From positions 27,210-91,209 of the forward strand of contig CAKOOH010000004.1 in assembly GCA_934098485.1 (NCBI GenBank): a stretch of DNA of 64,000 bases. The letters are read 5' to 3'. This document shows, piece after piece, positions 26,286-34,065 of this stretch. The translations under genes were made by a program, and so were the position numbers. Source of the DNA: an uncultured Bacilli bacterium (GTDB lineage Bacteria > Bacillota_I > Bacilli_A > RF39 > UBA660). The first letter of the stretch is position 1, and each line of letters starts with the position of its first letter. The notes under the pieces were generated by a model. That model ran no database searches. It saw only the letters and a program-made list of their open reading frames with translations, and had not been told where the DNA came from.

Positions 26286-28187
26286 TTAATATAGTTTAGC
26301 GCCGGCTGGAATGGAATCATCTACTATAAGCAAGTTTAGTTTTTCTTCTCCTGCTTCACTATGAACAGCTGATAGAAGCATTCCACAAGAATCTATTCCC
26401 ATCATTTTACGTGGTGGAAGATTAGTTATAGCAATTAGAGTTTTACCTACTAATTCTTCTGGTTCATAATACATATGAATACCACTTAAAATAATTCTAT
26501 CTTCGCCAGTTCCATCATTTAGAACAAATTTCAATAATTTATTACTCTTTTCAACAGCGCTACATTCTTTTACTTTAACAGCACGGAAATCAGATTTACT
26601 AAAAGTATCAAAATCAACATATTCTTCAAATAGGGGCTCAATTTCTACTTTAGAAAAATCAATAACTTTCTTTTCTTCTTTATTTAATAATTTTTTACTG
26701 CCATTAACAGCTTTCATGGTTGGAAATAAGATAACATCACGAATTGATGCGCTTTCAGTAAAGAACATTACTAACCTATCAATTCCATAACCAATTCCAC
26801 CGGCTGGAGGCATACCATATTCAAGTGCTTCGACAAAATCCATATCGATATCATTGGCTTCATCGTTACCTAACTCTTTTTCTTTTAATTGAGACTCAAA
26901 TCTTTCTAGCTGATCAATAGGATCATTTAATTCTGTGTAAGCGTTAGCAAATTCTTTTCCACCAATAAATAATTCAAAGCGGTCAACAAATCTTGGATCT
27001 TCAGGATTTTTCTTAGTAAGTGGAGATATTTCAACAGGATGACCGTATAGGAACGTTGGCTGAATTAAAGTTTTTTCAACATATTCTTCAAAGAATAAAT
27101 TAATAATATGGCCGACATTTTTTTGGTGTTCTTCGACTACAATGTTATGTTCTTTGGCAAGTTCTAGGGCTTCTTCAACAGTCATTTCTTTTTTAAAATC
27201 AATGCCAGTTTCTCTTTTGATAGCGTCAACCATACTAATTCTTTCCCATGTACCATCTATGTTTATTTCATGGCCATTCCAATTATATGTGTACTTGCCA
27301 AAAACCTCTTTAGCAATGGTTTTAAACATATTTTCAGTCATTTCCATCATGCCATCTAAATTAGAGTATGCTTCGTATGCTTCCATTAAAGTGAATTCAG
27401 GATTATGCATAGGATCCATGCCTTCATTTCTGAAAGTACGACCTATTTCATATACAGATTCTAGGCCACCAACTAATAATCTTTTTAAAGGTAGTTCTAG
27501 AGCGATACGCATATACATATCTAAATCTTGAGCATTATGATGAGTTATAAACGGTCTTGCGGAAGCTCCTGTTAAAAGTGTATTTAATATTGGGGTTTCA
27601 ACCTCGATAAATCCACGATTATCCATGAAATTTTGAATGCATCTAATAATTTTCGGTCTAGTCATTGCTGTTTTTTTAGAGTCTTCATTCATAATTAAGT
27701 CAACATATCTACGGCGATATCTTTCTTCAATATCTGTTAGTCCATGAAATTTTTCGGGTAATGGTCTTAAGGCTTTTACTAAATGAGTATATTTTTCGCA
27801 TTTTAATGTTACTTCGCCAGTTTGAGTTTTCATTACTTTACCAGTTACACCAACTATATCGCCAATGTCTGCAGTTTTAAATAAAGTATATGTTTCTTCG
27901 CCGACATCATTAATGGAAATATATATTTGAATGTTTCCTGTTTTATCTTGAATAGTGAAGAATGATGCTTTACCCATTTTACGTATAAACATTATGCGGC
28001 CAGCGACCGTATATGTATCAGAAATATTTGCAAATTCATCATGAGGAACATCTTGGTATTTTTCTTTAATATCACTTGCAAAAGCAGTACGTTCAAAACG
28101 CATACCATAAGGATCTAATCCTAAATTTCTTAGTTTTTCGGCTTTTTCTCTTCTTATTTTTTCTTGATCTGTAAGTTCTCTTACCAT
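26286..28187 (-). CDS. lysS: Class II lysyl-tRNA synthetase with C-terminal Trbp111/MetRS-type tRNA-binding domain
   Basis: Residues 1-500 are a complete class II LysRS: an OB anticodon-binding domain (TVAGRIMFIRKMGKASFFTIQD), motif 1 (NFMDNRGFIEVETPI), motif 2 (IGRTFRNEGMDPMHNPEFT) and motif 3 (GGIGYGIDRLVMFF). The protein does not end there. From about 525 to 633 it carries an OB fold (DFRAVKVKECSAVEKSNKL, then LPPRKMMGIDSCGMLLSA) of the type found at the C-terminus of MetRS and in Trbp111, a general tRNA-binding domain. Normal LysRS is about 490-500 residues, so this is a fusion. No stop or frameshift separates the halves. Transcription is under a T-box. Confidence 0.95.
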   Translation of the reverse strand: MVRELTDQEKIRREKAEKLRNLGLDPYGMRFERTAFASDIKEKYQDVPHDEFANISDTYTVAGRIMFIRKMGKASFFTIQDKTGNIQIYISINDVGEETYTLFKTADIGDIVGVTGKVMKTQTGEVTLKCEKYTHLVKALRPLPEKFHGLTDIEERYRRRYVDLIMNEDSKKTAMTRPKIIRCIQNFMDNRGFIEVETPILNTLLTGASARPFITHHNAQDLDMYMRIALELPLKRLLVGGLESVYEIGRTFRNEGMDPMHNPEFTLMEAYEAYSNLDGMMEMTENMFKTIAKEVFGKYTYNWNGHEINIDGTWERISMVDAIKRETGIDFKKEMTVEEALELAKEHNIVVEEHQKNVGHIINLFFEEYVEKTLIQPTFLYGHPVEISPLTKKNPEDPRFVDRFELFIGGKEFANAYTELNDPIDQLERFESQLKEKELGNDEANDIDMDFVEALEYGMPPAGGIGYGIDRLVMFFTESASIRDVILFPTMKAVNGSKKLLNKEEKKVIDFSKVEIEPLFEEYVDFDTFSKSDFRAVKVKECSAVEKSNKLLKFVLNDGTGEDRIILSGIHMYYEPEELVGKTLIAITNLPPRKMMGIDSCGMLLSAVHSEAGEEKLNLLIVDDSIPAGAKLY

Positions 28188-28204
28188 ATTTTTTCCTTCT
28201 TTCT

Positions 28205-28418
28205 AAATAAAAAAAGTTAATGATTTAAAGGGACGAACTAGCGCCGTGGTACCACCCTTCTTTAATCATTAACTGATTCTCTTAATTGATAACGGTATTT
28301 ACCGGATTTTAAAATCACTCAAAGGTTTTTATTCATATTAATTTTATTATTAACTTGCACCAAACGTTAACTCTCTATAAATAAAGATTAATATTACTTG
28401 TCCTTTTCTTCGTTTTAT
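28205..28418 (-). promoter_or_regulatory. T-box riboswitch controlling lysS
   Basis: The core AAGGGTGGTACCACGGC lies at about 28243-28259 and is embedded in a long terminator stem (AGTTAATGATT paired with AATCATTAACT) that ends in a T run at 28205-28214. Upstream are an AGAGAGTTAACG element and a GGTGCAAG loop of stem I. The specifier should be a Lys codon; an AAA-rich loop at about 28325-28335 is the candidate, but the frame of the triplet is not certain. Confidence 0.88.
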
Positions 28419-28424
28419 GCCTAG

Positions 28425-28453
28425 ATGATACTATAAATCTAGATGAATGTCAA
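28425..28453 (-). promoter_or_regulatory. Sigma-A promoter of the lysS T-box leader
   Basis: A perfect -35 TTGACA at 28448-28453 and -10 TATCAT at 28425-28430 are 17 bases apart. Confidence 0.72.
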
Positions 28454-28493
28454 CAAATATTTAGTGTAAAGTCATGTAGTTATTACTTAATTT

Positions 28494-29147
28494 TTAACCT
28501 ATTTGTGGTAATTTTTCAACTATCTTATTTCTAATATTTTTACTAGTAATTTCATTTTTATTTAAATCTATCAATTTATAAAATAATTTATCATGATTAT
28601 CATCAATTTCTTCATAAGTATTATAATGATAAATATTATCTTCAACATAAGATGAATTTATATAACTAGTTCCATTTTGTTCTTCGTATAACTTTTTACC
28701 ATCTTTAGAATAGATTGTAATATCAAATCTATCGATACCACAGCCAATTATAGATTCTTTAATATAATATTTATCACTTTGTATAATTTGAACTCCACCG
28801 CAAGTAACTAAATCACTATCAAATTCTATAACATCATTGATTGTAACATTTGTCCCTTCACATCTTTTTTCTTCATCGTTATATTCAATACATGAAAAAG
28901 TTAGTTTCCATCCTGCTTCATTTTTTATTAAATTTTTAAAATTTTGTGTAAGTTCCTCACTTGTTAAAAAATCAACTGGGTCTATTTTTTCAATATGAGA
29001 AGTGATTGTATTATTATTAAATTCTTCTTTGTTATTATTTTCATTGTTGTTGTTTTTAAAAGTTATGATATTTGTTACACACAAAACGCCAAATACAAGA
29101 GCACTTAAAGCGATACCGCCCAAAGCACCAATTAAAGTTTTTTTCAT
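28494..29147 (-). CDS. Secreted membrane-anchored protein with Asn-rich linker (paralogue of the 37453-38235 gene)
   Basis: This 217-residue protein of unknown function has one N-terminal helix, an Asn/Glu-rich linker (residues 31-48) and an extracytoplasmic domain with several Cys residues (FSCIE, RCEGTN, TCGG, GCG) that could form disulfides. The motifs FSC...C...NxxNDVIEF and the C-terminal LIDLNKNEITSKNIRNKI recur in the protein at 37453-38235 as FTC...C...NINNIIKF and YIDLKDKSLTSKEYNSIKAI. The two are paralogues with different linkers. It lies 30 bases after a small membrane-protein gene in a probable operon. Confidence 0.66.
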   Translation of the reverse strand: MKKTLIGALGGIALSALVFGVLCVTNIITFKNNNNENNNKEEFNNNTITSHIEKIDPVDFLTSEELTQNFKNLIKNEAGWKLTFSCIEYNDEEKRCEGTNVTINDVIEFDSDLVTCGGVQIIQSDKYYIKESIIGCGIDRFDITIYSKDGKKLYEEQNGTSYINSSYVEDNIYHYNTYEEIDDNHDKLFYKLIDLNKNEITSKNIRNKIVEKLPQIG

Positions 29148-29176
29148 TTTTACCTACTTTCTTTATTTAAAAATCA

Positions 29177-29518
29177 TTATTTATTTTTGGTAATTTTGCA
29201 CTTTCCTGATGCAGACAATTCATACCATGTTTCTAAAGATGATATGTAGTTGTCAATGCCAACTGCATTAATGGCATTTTTTGCTATATTTGTGTTAAAA
29301 TTAATATTTTTTGCACTATAACCCACAATAGTTTCGTTATTATAATATACGGTTAAACTCTTCCCGTCAGATTTGCATAAAATCTTGTTTGATGATACTT
29401 TAATAATTGATAAAGCGACGATTACCATTATAACAATAACAACAAATATGCCGCCAATTATGGCTAATATTTTTGCTATATTATGATTTTTTTGATTTTC
29501 TTTATTTTTAGTTTCCAT
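29177..29518 (-). CDS. Small membrane-anchored protein of unknown function
   Basis: The 113-residue protein has a short polar N-terminus, one strong helix (about 16-38) and an outer domain of about 70 residues with two Cys (KILCKSD and GKCKITKNK) that may pair. I see no family match. It starts at ATG 29518, about 20 bases after an AAGGTCAAAAAAAGAA stretch, so the SD is weak. It is 30 bases upstream of the Asn-linker anchored gene and probably shares its transcript. Confidence 0.6.
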   Translation of the reverse strand: METKNKENQKNHNIAKILAIIGGIFVVIVIMVIVALSIIKVSSNKILCKSDGKSLTVYYNNETIVGYSAKNINFNTNIAKNAINAVGIDNYISSLETWYELSASGKCKITKNK

Positions 29519-29666
29519 TTTTATTCTTTTTTTGACCTTTCTATTTTTATAATATCACAGTTGAAAATTATTTAATACAATTTTTATAAAAGATTTAATG
29601 TTCATTTGAATTACTAAATCATATTTTCTTTTAAATCACATACCTTTAAATAGAGGTGAATTTTTT

Positions 29667-30008
29667 ATGAATGGTAGTTACTATCCTAATGCACAATTTC
29701 CTAAAGAAATGAATTTAAATACAGCACCAATTGGTGGCGGAAATGTAGATGATGAACAAAGTTATATTGAAAATATTTTAAGACTTAATAAAGGAAAAAA
29801 AGCTAAAGCGTATTTTTCGTTTCCGGATTCTGAGAAATGGCGTGATAAAATTTTTGAAGGTATCATTGAAGAAGCTGGAAAAGATCACTTGGTTATGAGT
29901 GATCCAAATACGGGAAACTGGCAATTAATTTTACTTATTTATTTAAATTATGTAGAGTTTGATGAAAAAATTAATTATAGTCATGCTTATTCGGAAATTA
30001 CATATTAG
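29667..30008 (+). CDS. gerQ: GerQ-family spore coat protein
   Basis: The 113-residue protein has a short Tyr/Pro/Asn N-terminus (YYPNAQFPKE) and a C-terminal domain that closely follows GerQ: DDEQSYIENILRLNKGKKA, then KIFEGIIEEAGKDHLVMSDP, then LIYLNYVEFDE. In Bacillus, GerQ (YwdL) is an inner spore-coat protein that is crosslinked by transglutaminase and is needed for cortex-lytic enzyme CwlJ activity during germination. Finding it here implies endospore formation or a recently lost or repurposed sporulation set. SD is GAGGTGA. It is alone on the plus strand between minus-strand genes. Confidence 0.85.
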   Translation: MNGSYYPNAQFPKEMNLNTAPIGGGNVDDEQSYIENILRLNKGKKAKAYFSFPDSEKWRDKIFEGIIEEAGKDHLVMSDPNTGNWQLILLIYLNYVEFDEKINYSHAYSEITY

Positions 30009-30014
30009 GACATT

Positions 30015-30539
30015 TTAGTCCTTTTTTAAATAGCGTAATAAGTTTTGTTTTTCCTTTTTTAAAGTCGTATCTTCTCCATGACCTGGGTGAATAATAATGT
30101 TTTCATTGTAAGTTAAAATCTTTTTGATACTTTTTTGCATATCTATAAATGATCCACCTTTAAAATCCCACCTACCAATTGTGCCTTTAAAAATGAAGTC
30201 ACCACAAAATAAATGACCATCAAATAATACTGATATTAAATCTTCTTTATGACCAGGCGCTTTTATCATTTCAAAAGAAAAACCATTAATGTTATTTGTT
30301 CCTTCTTTTAATGTTTGAAAGTCATAAATAGGACAAGAAAGTTTTTCTTTTAATTTTAAAAGGGCACCAATATGATCAAAGTGATAATGAGTTATTATTA
30401 TTCCTACAATTTCATAAGGAACACTTGCCAAGATTTTTTCTTCATCATCAGCCGGATCTATTATTAATGATTTATTATTTTGGCTTATAATATAGCAGTT
30501 AGTTTCTAAGGGTCCTAATACTAATTTTTTTATTTCCAT
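30015..30539 (-). CDS. Metallo-beta-lactamase-fold hydrolase (YqgX/glyoxalase II-like)
   Basis: This 174-residue protein is short for the family, whose usual length is about 200-210. It has the zinc motif THYHFDHIG (HxHxDH), a third His in APGHKEDLI, an Asp in CGDFIF and the terminal His in IHPGHGEDT. YqgX-type proteins hydrolyse thioesters such as S-lactoyl-bacillithiol or related conjugates; the true substrate is not known. The ATG at 30539 follows AGAGGAT and lies 24 bases downstream of an extended -10 promoter at 30563. Confidence 0.85.
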   Translation of the reverse strand: MEIKKLVLGPLETNCYIISQNNKSLIIDPADDEEKILASVPYEIVGIIITHYHFDHIGALLKLKEKLSCPIYDFQTLKEGTNNINGFSFEMIKAPGHKEDLISVLFDGHLFCGDFIFKGTIGRWDFKGGSFIDMQKSIKKILTYNENIIIHPGHGEDTTLKKEKQNLLRYLKKD

Positions 30540-30562
30540 AATTTATCCTCTTTTATAAAAAA

Positions 30563-30571
30563 ATTATAGCA
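30563..30571 (-). promoter_or_regulatory. Extended -10 promoter of the MBL-fold hydrolase gene
   Basis: TGCTATAAT on the minus strand, placed correctly for the start at 30539; it is divergent from the LemA promoter. Confidence 0.55.
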
Positions 30572-30579
30572 CAATTCAA

Positions 30580-30608
30580 TTGATTAAAAAATAAAAATTT
30601 AGTACAAT
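30580..30608 (+). promoter_or_regulatory. Sigma-A promoter of the LemA-like gene
   Basis: The -35 TTGATT at 30580-30585 and -10 TACAAT at 30603-30608 have a 17-base spacer; the start codon is at 30624. Confidence 0.6.
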
Positions 30609-30623
30609 GATAGTGGTGAAATT

Positions 30624-31172
30624 ATGGATAGTATTATGACAATTTTACTAACAATTATTATATTTGTTGGGATCGTAACTATGATATATGTTATTTATTA
30701 TAATAACTTACAAGCATATAAAATTAAAATTAATGAAGCAGAAAGTATAATTGATGAACATTTAAGAAAAAAATACGATACATTAGATTTGTTAATAGAT
30801 ATTATTACAGACGAAACAGATGCAACGGATAAAGCGTTTAATGAGTTTAAGAATTTAAAAAATGTTAATATTTCGAGTTTTGATTTTGAAAGAAGACTGG
30901 CAGAAATAAATGCTCTTATTGATAAGATTAAATTAGACTATGATGAACTTGATAAAAATGAAGGTTTTACTAATTATTATGAAGATTTATATCTTATTAA
31001 TGAAAAGTTAGAAGCGACAAAATCATTTTATAATAAGTATACTAGTTTGTTAAATAAAACTATTAAGAAATTTCCTTCTAATATTATTGCTTTTATTCAT
31101 CATATTAAAGTGCAAGCATTTTTTGATGGAAAAGATATGTTTGATGATGATATTAAAGATTTTAAATTATAA
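30624..31172 (+). CDS. Divergent LemA-family membrane protein
   Basis: The 182-residue protein has one N-terminal helix (4-27) and a long helical outer region, as in LemA. It keeps family landmarks: the YNNLQAYKIKINEAESIIDEHLRKKYDTLDLLIDII segment (variant of the W/R-rich helix and RxDLIPNLV), the LEATKSFYNKYTSLLNKTIKKFP stretch and FPSNIIAFIHHIKVQAFF at the end. Several usually conserved residues differ, so it is a divergent copy. LemA proteins are widespread surface proteins with no settled function. A strong plus-strand terminator follows directly. Confidence 0.72.
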   Translation: MDSIMTILLTIIIFVGIVTMIYVIYYNNLQAYKIKINEAESIIDEHLRKKYDTLDLLIDIITDETDATDKAFNEFKNLKNVNISSFDFERRLAEINALIDKIKLDYDELDKNEGFTNYYEDLYLINEKLEATKSFYNKYTSLLNKTIKKFPSNIIAFIHHIKVQAFFDGKDMFDDDIKDFKL

Positions 31173-31191
31173 ACGCATAAGCGTTTTTTTT
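31171..31191 (+). terminator. Terminator after the LemA-like gene
   Basis: AACGC and GCGTT pair around ATAA, followed by TTTTTTTT. Confidence 0.75.
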
Positions 31192-31194
31192 ATG

Positions 31195-31218
31195 AAAAAA
31201 ACTTGCTAAGTAGCAAGT
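31195..31218 (-). terminator. Terminator after the coiled-coil protein gene
   Basis: ACTTGCT and AGCAAGT pair around ACTT on the minus strand and are followed by TTTTTTT. The stem overlaps the stop codon. Confidence 0.75.
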
Positions 31219-31664
31219 TAATCTTTATTATTATATAATTCGTCGTATTCAATTTGAGCTTCAACTGCTTCTAAAAAGGCTTCTTTAGCTTCCTTTGCAG
31301 CTAGTAATGATAGCGATACAGCATCTTTTGCATAATCCAATTTATTATTTATGTATTTTTCTAATTTTTCAGCATCTCTTGCTTCTTTTTTTAACTCTAA
31401 CTTTTCTTTTTCATTTTTAAGAGTTTCTTCTAATTTTTCTAAGCCTAGTGATAGTTTATTTTTGCTTTTTTCACTTAAATCTTTTAAATCGTCTTTAGTT
31501 TCTTCTAAACTCTTTTTAGTGCTATCAGCAAATTTTTCTAAATCGTCTTTAGCGTATAAACCTTTAATCGCGATGGTTTCGCCTTCATCTTTTATTTTGC
31601 TTCCTAACTTGTCTATTTCTTTGCTTAATTCAGCAATTTTTTCTTGTATTTCTTTATTTGTCAT
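31218..31664 (-). CDS. Lys/Glu-rich coiled-coil protein of unknown function
   Basis: The 148-residue protein is almost wholly helical, with heptad-like spacing of Leu and many Lys, Glu and Asp residues. It has no membrane segment or Cys. The C-terminal part becomes Ala-rich (SLLAAKEAKEAFLEAVEAQ). I take ATG 31664, with GAGGAG nine bases upstream, as the start rather than a TTG three codons earlier that touches the SD. It could be a structural or stress-type protein, but no family is recognised. Confidence 0.6.
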   Translation of the reverse strand: MTNKEIQEKIAELSKEIDKLGSKIKDEGETIAIKGLYAKDDLEKFADSTKKSLEETKDDLKDLSEKSKNKLSLGLEKLEETLKNEKEKLELKKEARDAEKLEKYINNKLDYAKDAVSLSLLAAKEAKEAFLEAVEAQIEYDELYNNKD

Positions 31665-31766
31665 TTTTATCAACTCCTCATATTATTATGGTATAAAATA
31701 AAAAAAATATAAGCAATAACTTATATTAAATTTTGTCGTTTAACACGCATTTTAAAATTTTGTGTA

Positions 31767-32426
31767 TTATAATTGCCAATTAATTTTTTCAATACCATTA
31801 TTTTCAAGAAACTGATTCGCTTTGGAAAAAGGATGACTACCAAAGAAACCATAATTAGCACTAAAAGGTGAAGGATGGGATGATTCAATAATTAAATGCT
31901 TAGGATTAGTAATAAATACTTTTTTGCTTCTAGCAAAAGCACCCCATAATATAAAAACGACAGGTTCTTCTTTAGCATTAAGCACTTTAATTATATAATC
32001 AGTTAAATTACTCCAACCTAACTTTTGATGGGAATTTGGTTTATCTTTTTCAACGGTTAAAGAAGAGTTTAATAGTAAAACGCCTTCTTTAGCCCATGAT
32101 GTTAAATCACCATTATTAGGTTCTTCAATGCCTAAGTCGTCATAGATTTCTTTATAAATATTTCTTAGTGATGGTGGTAATTTAATGCCTTTTTGAACAG
32201 AAAAGGATAATCCATGAGCTTCACCTTCACCATGATATGGATCTTGTCCGACTATAACAACCTTAACATTATGATAAGGTGTTAATTTTAATGCGTTAAA
32301 TATATAATTTTTAGGTGGATATATAATTTTAGTATTATATTCTCTTTCCACAATATTCATAAATTTTTTAAATCCAGGACTATGCCAAATAATGCTTAAT
32401 TTTTCGTCCCAATCATTTCCAATCAT
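31767..32426 (-). CDS. ung: Uracil-DNA glycosylase, family 1
   Basis: The 219-residue enzyme removes uracil from DNA. It has the catalytic water-activating motif GQDPYHGEGEAHGLSFSV, the LLLNSSLTV segment, the FILWGAFARSK strand and the Leu-intercalation loop HPSPFSANYGFFGSHPFS. It is the last gene of a tight run dnaB, M23 endopeptidase, walJ, rlmH, Nudix, ung, eight bases after the Nudix stop. SD is TTAGGAG. Confidence 0.96.
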   Translation of the reverse strand: MIGNDWDEKLSIIWHSPGFKKFMNIVEREYNTKIIYPPKNYIFNALKLTPYHNVKVVIVGQDPYHGEGEAHGLSFSVQKGIKLPPSLRNIYKEIYDDLGIEEPNNGDLTSWAKEGVLLLNSSLTVEKDKPNSHQKLGWSNLTDYIIKVLNAKEEPVVFILWGAFARSKKVFITNPKHLIIESSHPSPFSANYGFFGSHPFSKANQFLENNGIEKINWQL

Positions 32427-32434
32427 AAAGGCTC

Positions 32435-32860
32435 CTAATACATAATTTTATTTTCTTTTGCCCAAGGTATAAAATGATCCTTAATAGCAGATGCTAAAAT
32501 ACTTTCATCGTCGCCTAAAGAAAGCCAGCGATATTCAATAATTTCATCATTAGGAAGTAGTTCAACATCGACATCTTTTAAGGCAAGCATCATATGCATT
32601 TCGATCATCAAACTAGGATCAGATAAAGCCGGTTCTCTAAAGCATAATATTTCTTTTAATTCGTCTTCGCGAATATCAAAACCATTGGCAATTTCTTCTC
32701 TTATTTCTCTTCTAGCTGCTTCTTTAAAGGTTTCTCCTTTTTCAACGCCGCCACCAACTAAAGTAAATTTTCCTTTTTTGCTACTTCTTTGTGACATGCT
32801 TATCAATAATTTTCCGTCTTTTACAAAGGCAGTGCCAACAACATATATTAATTCATCCAT
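32435..32860 (-). CDS. Nudix hydrolase
   Basis: This 141-residue protein has a full Nudix box, GGVEKGETFKEAARREIREEI, preceded by KFTLVGGG. The core (GX5EX7REUXEE) is intact, so it should bind Mg and cleave a nucleoside diphosphate linked to another group. The substrate is not predictable; MutT-like oxidised-nucleotide sanitation would fit the neighbouring ung gene. Its start at 32860 lies nine bases downstream of the rlmH stop and has SD TGAGGT. Confidence 0.87.
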   Translation of the reverse strand: MDELIYVVGTAFVKDGKLLISMSQRSSKKGKFTLVGGGVEKGETFKEAARREIREEIANGFDIREDELKEILCFREPALSDPSLMIEMHMMLALKDVDVELLPNDEIIEYRWLSLGDDESILASAIKDHFIPWAKENKIMY

Positions 32861-32869
32861 AAAAATACC

Positions 32870-33304
32870 TCACTTATGATATGTTTCATTATTTATTATT
32901 TTAAATCCCCTGTAAATTTGTTCTAGTAATAATCCTCTAAATAATCCATGCGGAAAAGTTAGATCACTAAATGATAGTAAAAAATCTGCTTCTCTTAAGA
33001 CCGTATCATTTAATCCATCAGATCCACCAATTATAAAATCGATATTAGCATCAAACATTAAATGTTCATGGATAAATTTAGCAAAAGATATAGAGTCCAT
33101 TTTTTGACCATTTAACGCTAAAGCGACTTTATAATTTTTATTATTTAATTTTTTTAAAATTCGTTCATTTTCTTCTTTTTGGTTACTATCAGGTAGTTCT
33201 ATTACTTCTATTTTGTGATATTTGTTAATACGTTTTAAATAATCTTCTACCATGTTAACCATATAATTTTCTTTTAATTTACCAACACAGATAATTCTTA
33301 TCAT
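32870..33304 (-). CDS. rlmH: 23S rRNA pseudouridine-1915 N3-methyltransferase
   Basis: The 144-residue SPOUT methyltransferase starts IRIICVGKLKE. It contains the cofactor loop IDFIIGGSDGLNDTV and the C-terminal LTFPHGLFRGLLLEQIYRGFKI ... YHK that closes the trefoil knot. It modifies helix 69 of 23S rRNA. The start overlaps the walJ stop by ATGA. The walJ-rlmH order is common in Firmicutes, usually with htrA between them; here htrA lies about 10 kb away. Confidence 0.95.
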   Translation of the reverse strand: MIRIICVGKLKENYMVNMVEDYLKRINKYHKIEVIELPDSNQKEENERILKKLNNKNYKVALALNGQKMDSISFAKFIHEHLMFDANIDFIIGGSDGLNDTVLREADFLLSFSDLTFPHGLFRGLLLEQIYRGFKIINNETYHK

Positions 33305-34065
33305 ATTTCCACCGCATCCGTTTTCTCATTTTGTTTAGCTGTTTCAATGTTTTCAAAAAAGATATCATTTTCAGCAAATTCTTTCTTAATAGTATTTAGT
33401 GCTAGCTCGGGTGTGTTATTTTCTTCAGATAAATGGGCTAAAATTATTTTTTTAGTGTCAGGTCCAATTATTTTGCTTAAGTAAAAGGAGCATGATTCAT
33501 TAGATAAGTGTCCAACATCTGAATTTACTCTTGCTTTTAACCATTTAGGATATCTACCATTTAAAAGCATCTCAACATTATGGTTACTTTCCATGATATA
33601 CATGTTTTTGTTTTTTAACTTATTAAAATATTTTTGGTTTAAATAACCTGTATCAGTTATTTGAACAACGGATGAAGTTCCTTCCGTAATAATGAAGCCT
33701 CTAGAATCAGTGGTGTCATGACTGGTTTTTATATTCTCTATTAAAACATCATTAATAATTAGATTATCTTCTAAAAACATTATATTTTTATAATCTTCTA
33801 AATAATCTAAATCTTTTAACATTAAAGGGGTTAGTATTATTACTGGATTATATTTTTTTGCAATCGCCTTTAAACTAGATGTGTGATCAGTGTGAGTATG
33901 GCTTATTAAAATATAATTTATGTCTTTCATACTTAAATAATTTTCATTTAATTTTTCCTCTAATTTAGAAAGACAAGATCCAGCATCTATTAAAATGTTA
34001 TCTTGTCTTGTTCTAATTAAAGTAGAGTTTCCTTTGGAGCCACTAGCAAGAACGCTTACTAACAT
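33301..34065 (-). CDS. walJ: WalJ/YycJ metallo-beta-lactamase-fold hydrolase
   Basis: The 254-residue protein begins LVSVLASGSKGNSTLI, diagnostic of YycJ/WalJ, and carries the zinc motif SHTHTDHTSSLK, MESNHNVEMLLNGRYP and HLSEENNTPELA. YycJ is linked to cell division and DNA repair in Bacillus. I use ATG 34065, overlapping the M23 gene stop by seven bases; a TTG five codons upstream is possible. No walK/walR two-component genes are present in this neighbourhood. Confidence 0.92.
   Translation of the reverse strand: MLVSVLASGSKGNSTLIRTRQDNILIDAGSCLSKLEEKLNENYLSMKDINYILISHTHTDHTSSLKAIAKKYNPVIILTPLMLKDLDYLEDYKNIMFLEDNLIINDVLIENIKTSHDTTDSRGFIITEGTSSVVQITDTGYLNQKYFNKLKNKNMYIMESNHNVEMLLNGRYPKWLKARVNSDVGHLSNESCSFYLSKIIGPDTKKIILAHLSEENNTPELALNTIKKEFAENDIFFENIETAKQNEKTDAVEI

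Noticed and set aside
29619..29646. Sigma-E-type promoter upstream of gerQ
   Set aside because: TCATATT and CATACCTT resemble the sigma-E boxes, but the spacer is 13 instead of 14-15 and the transcript would begin at the SD.
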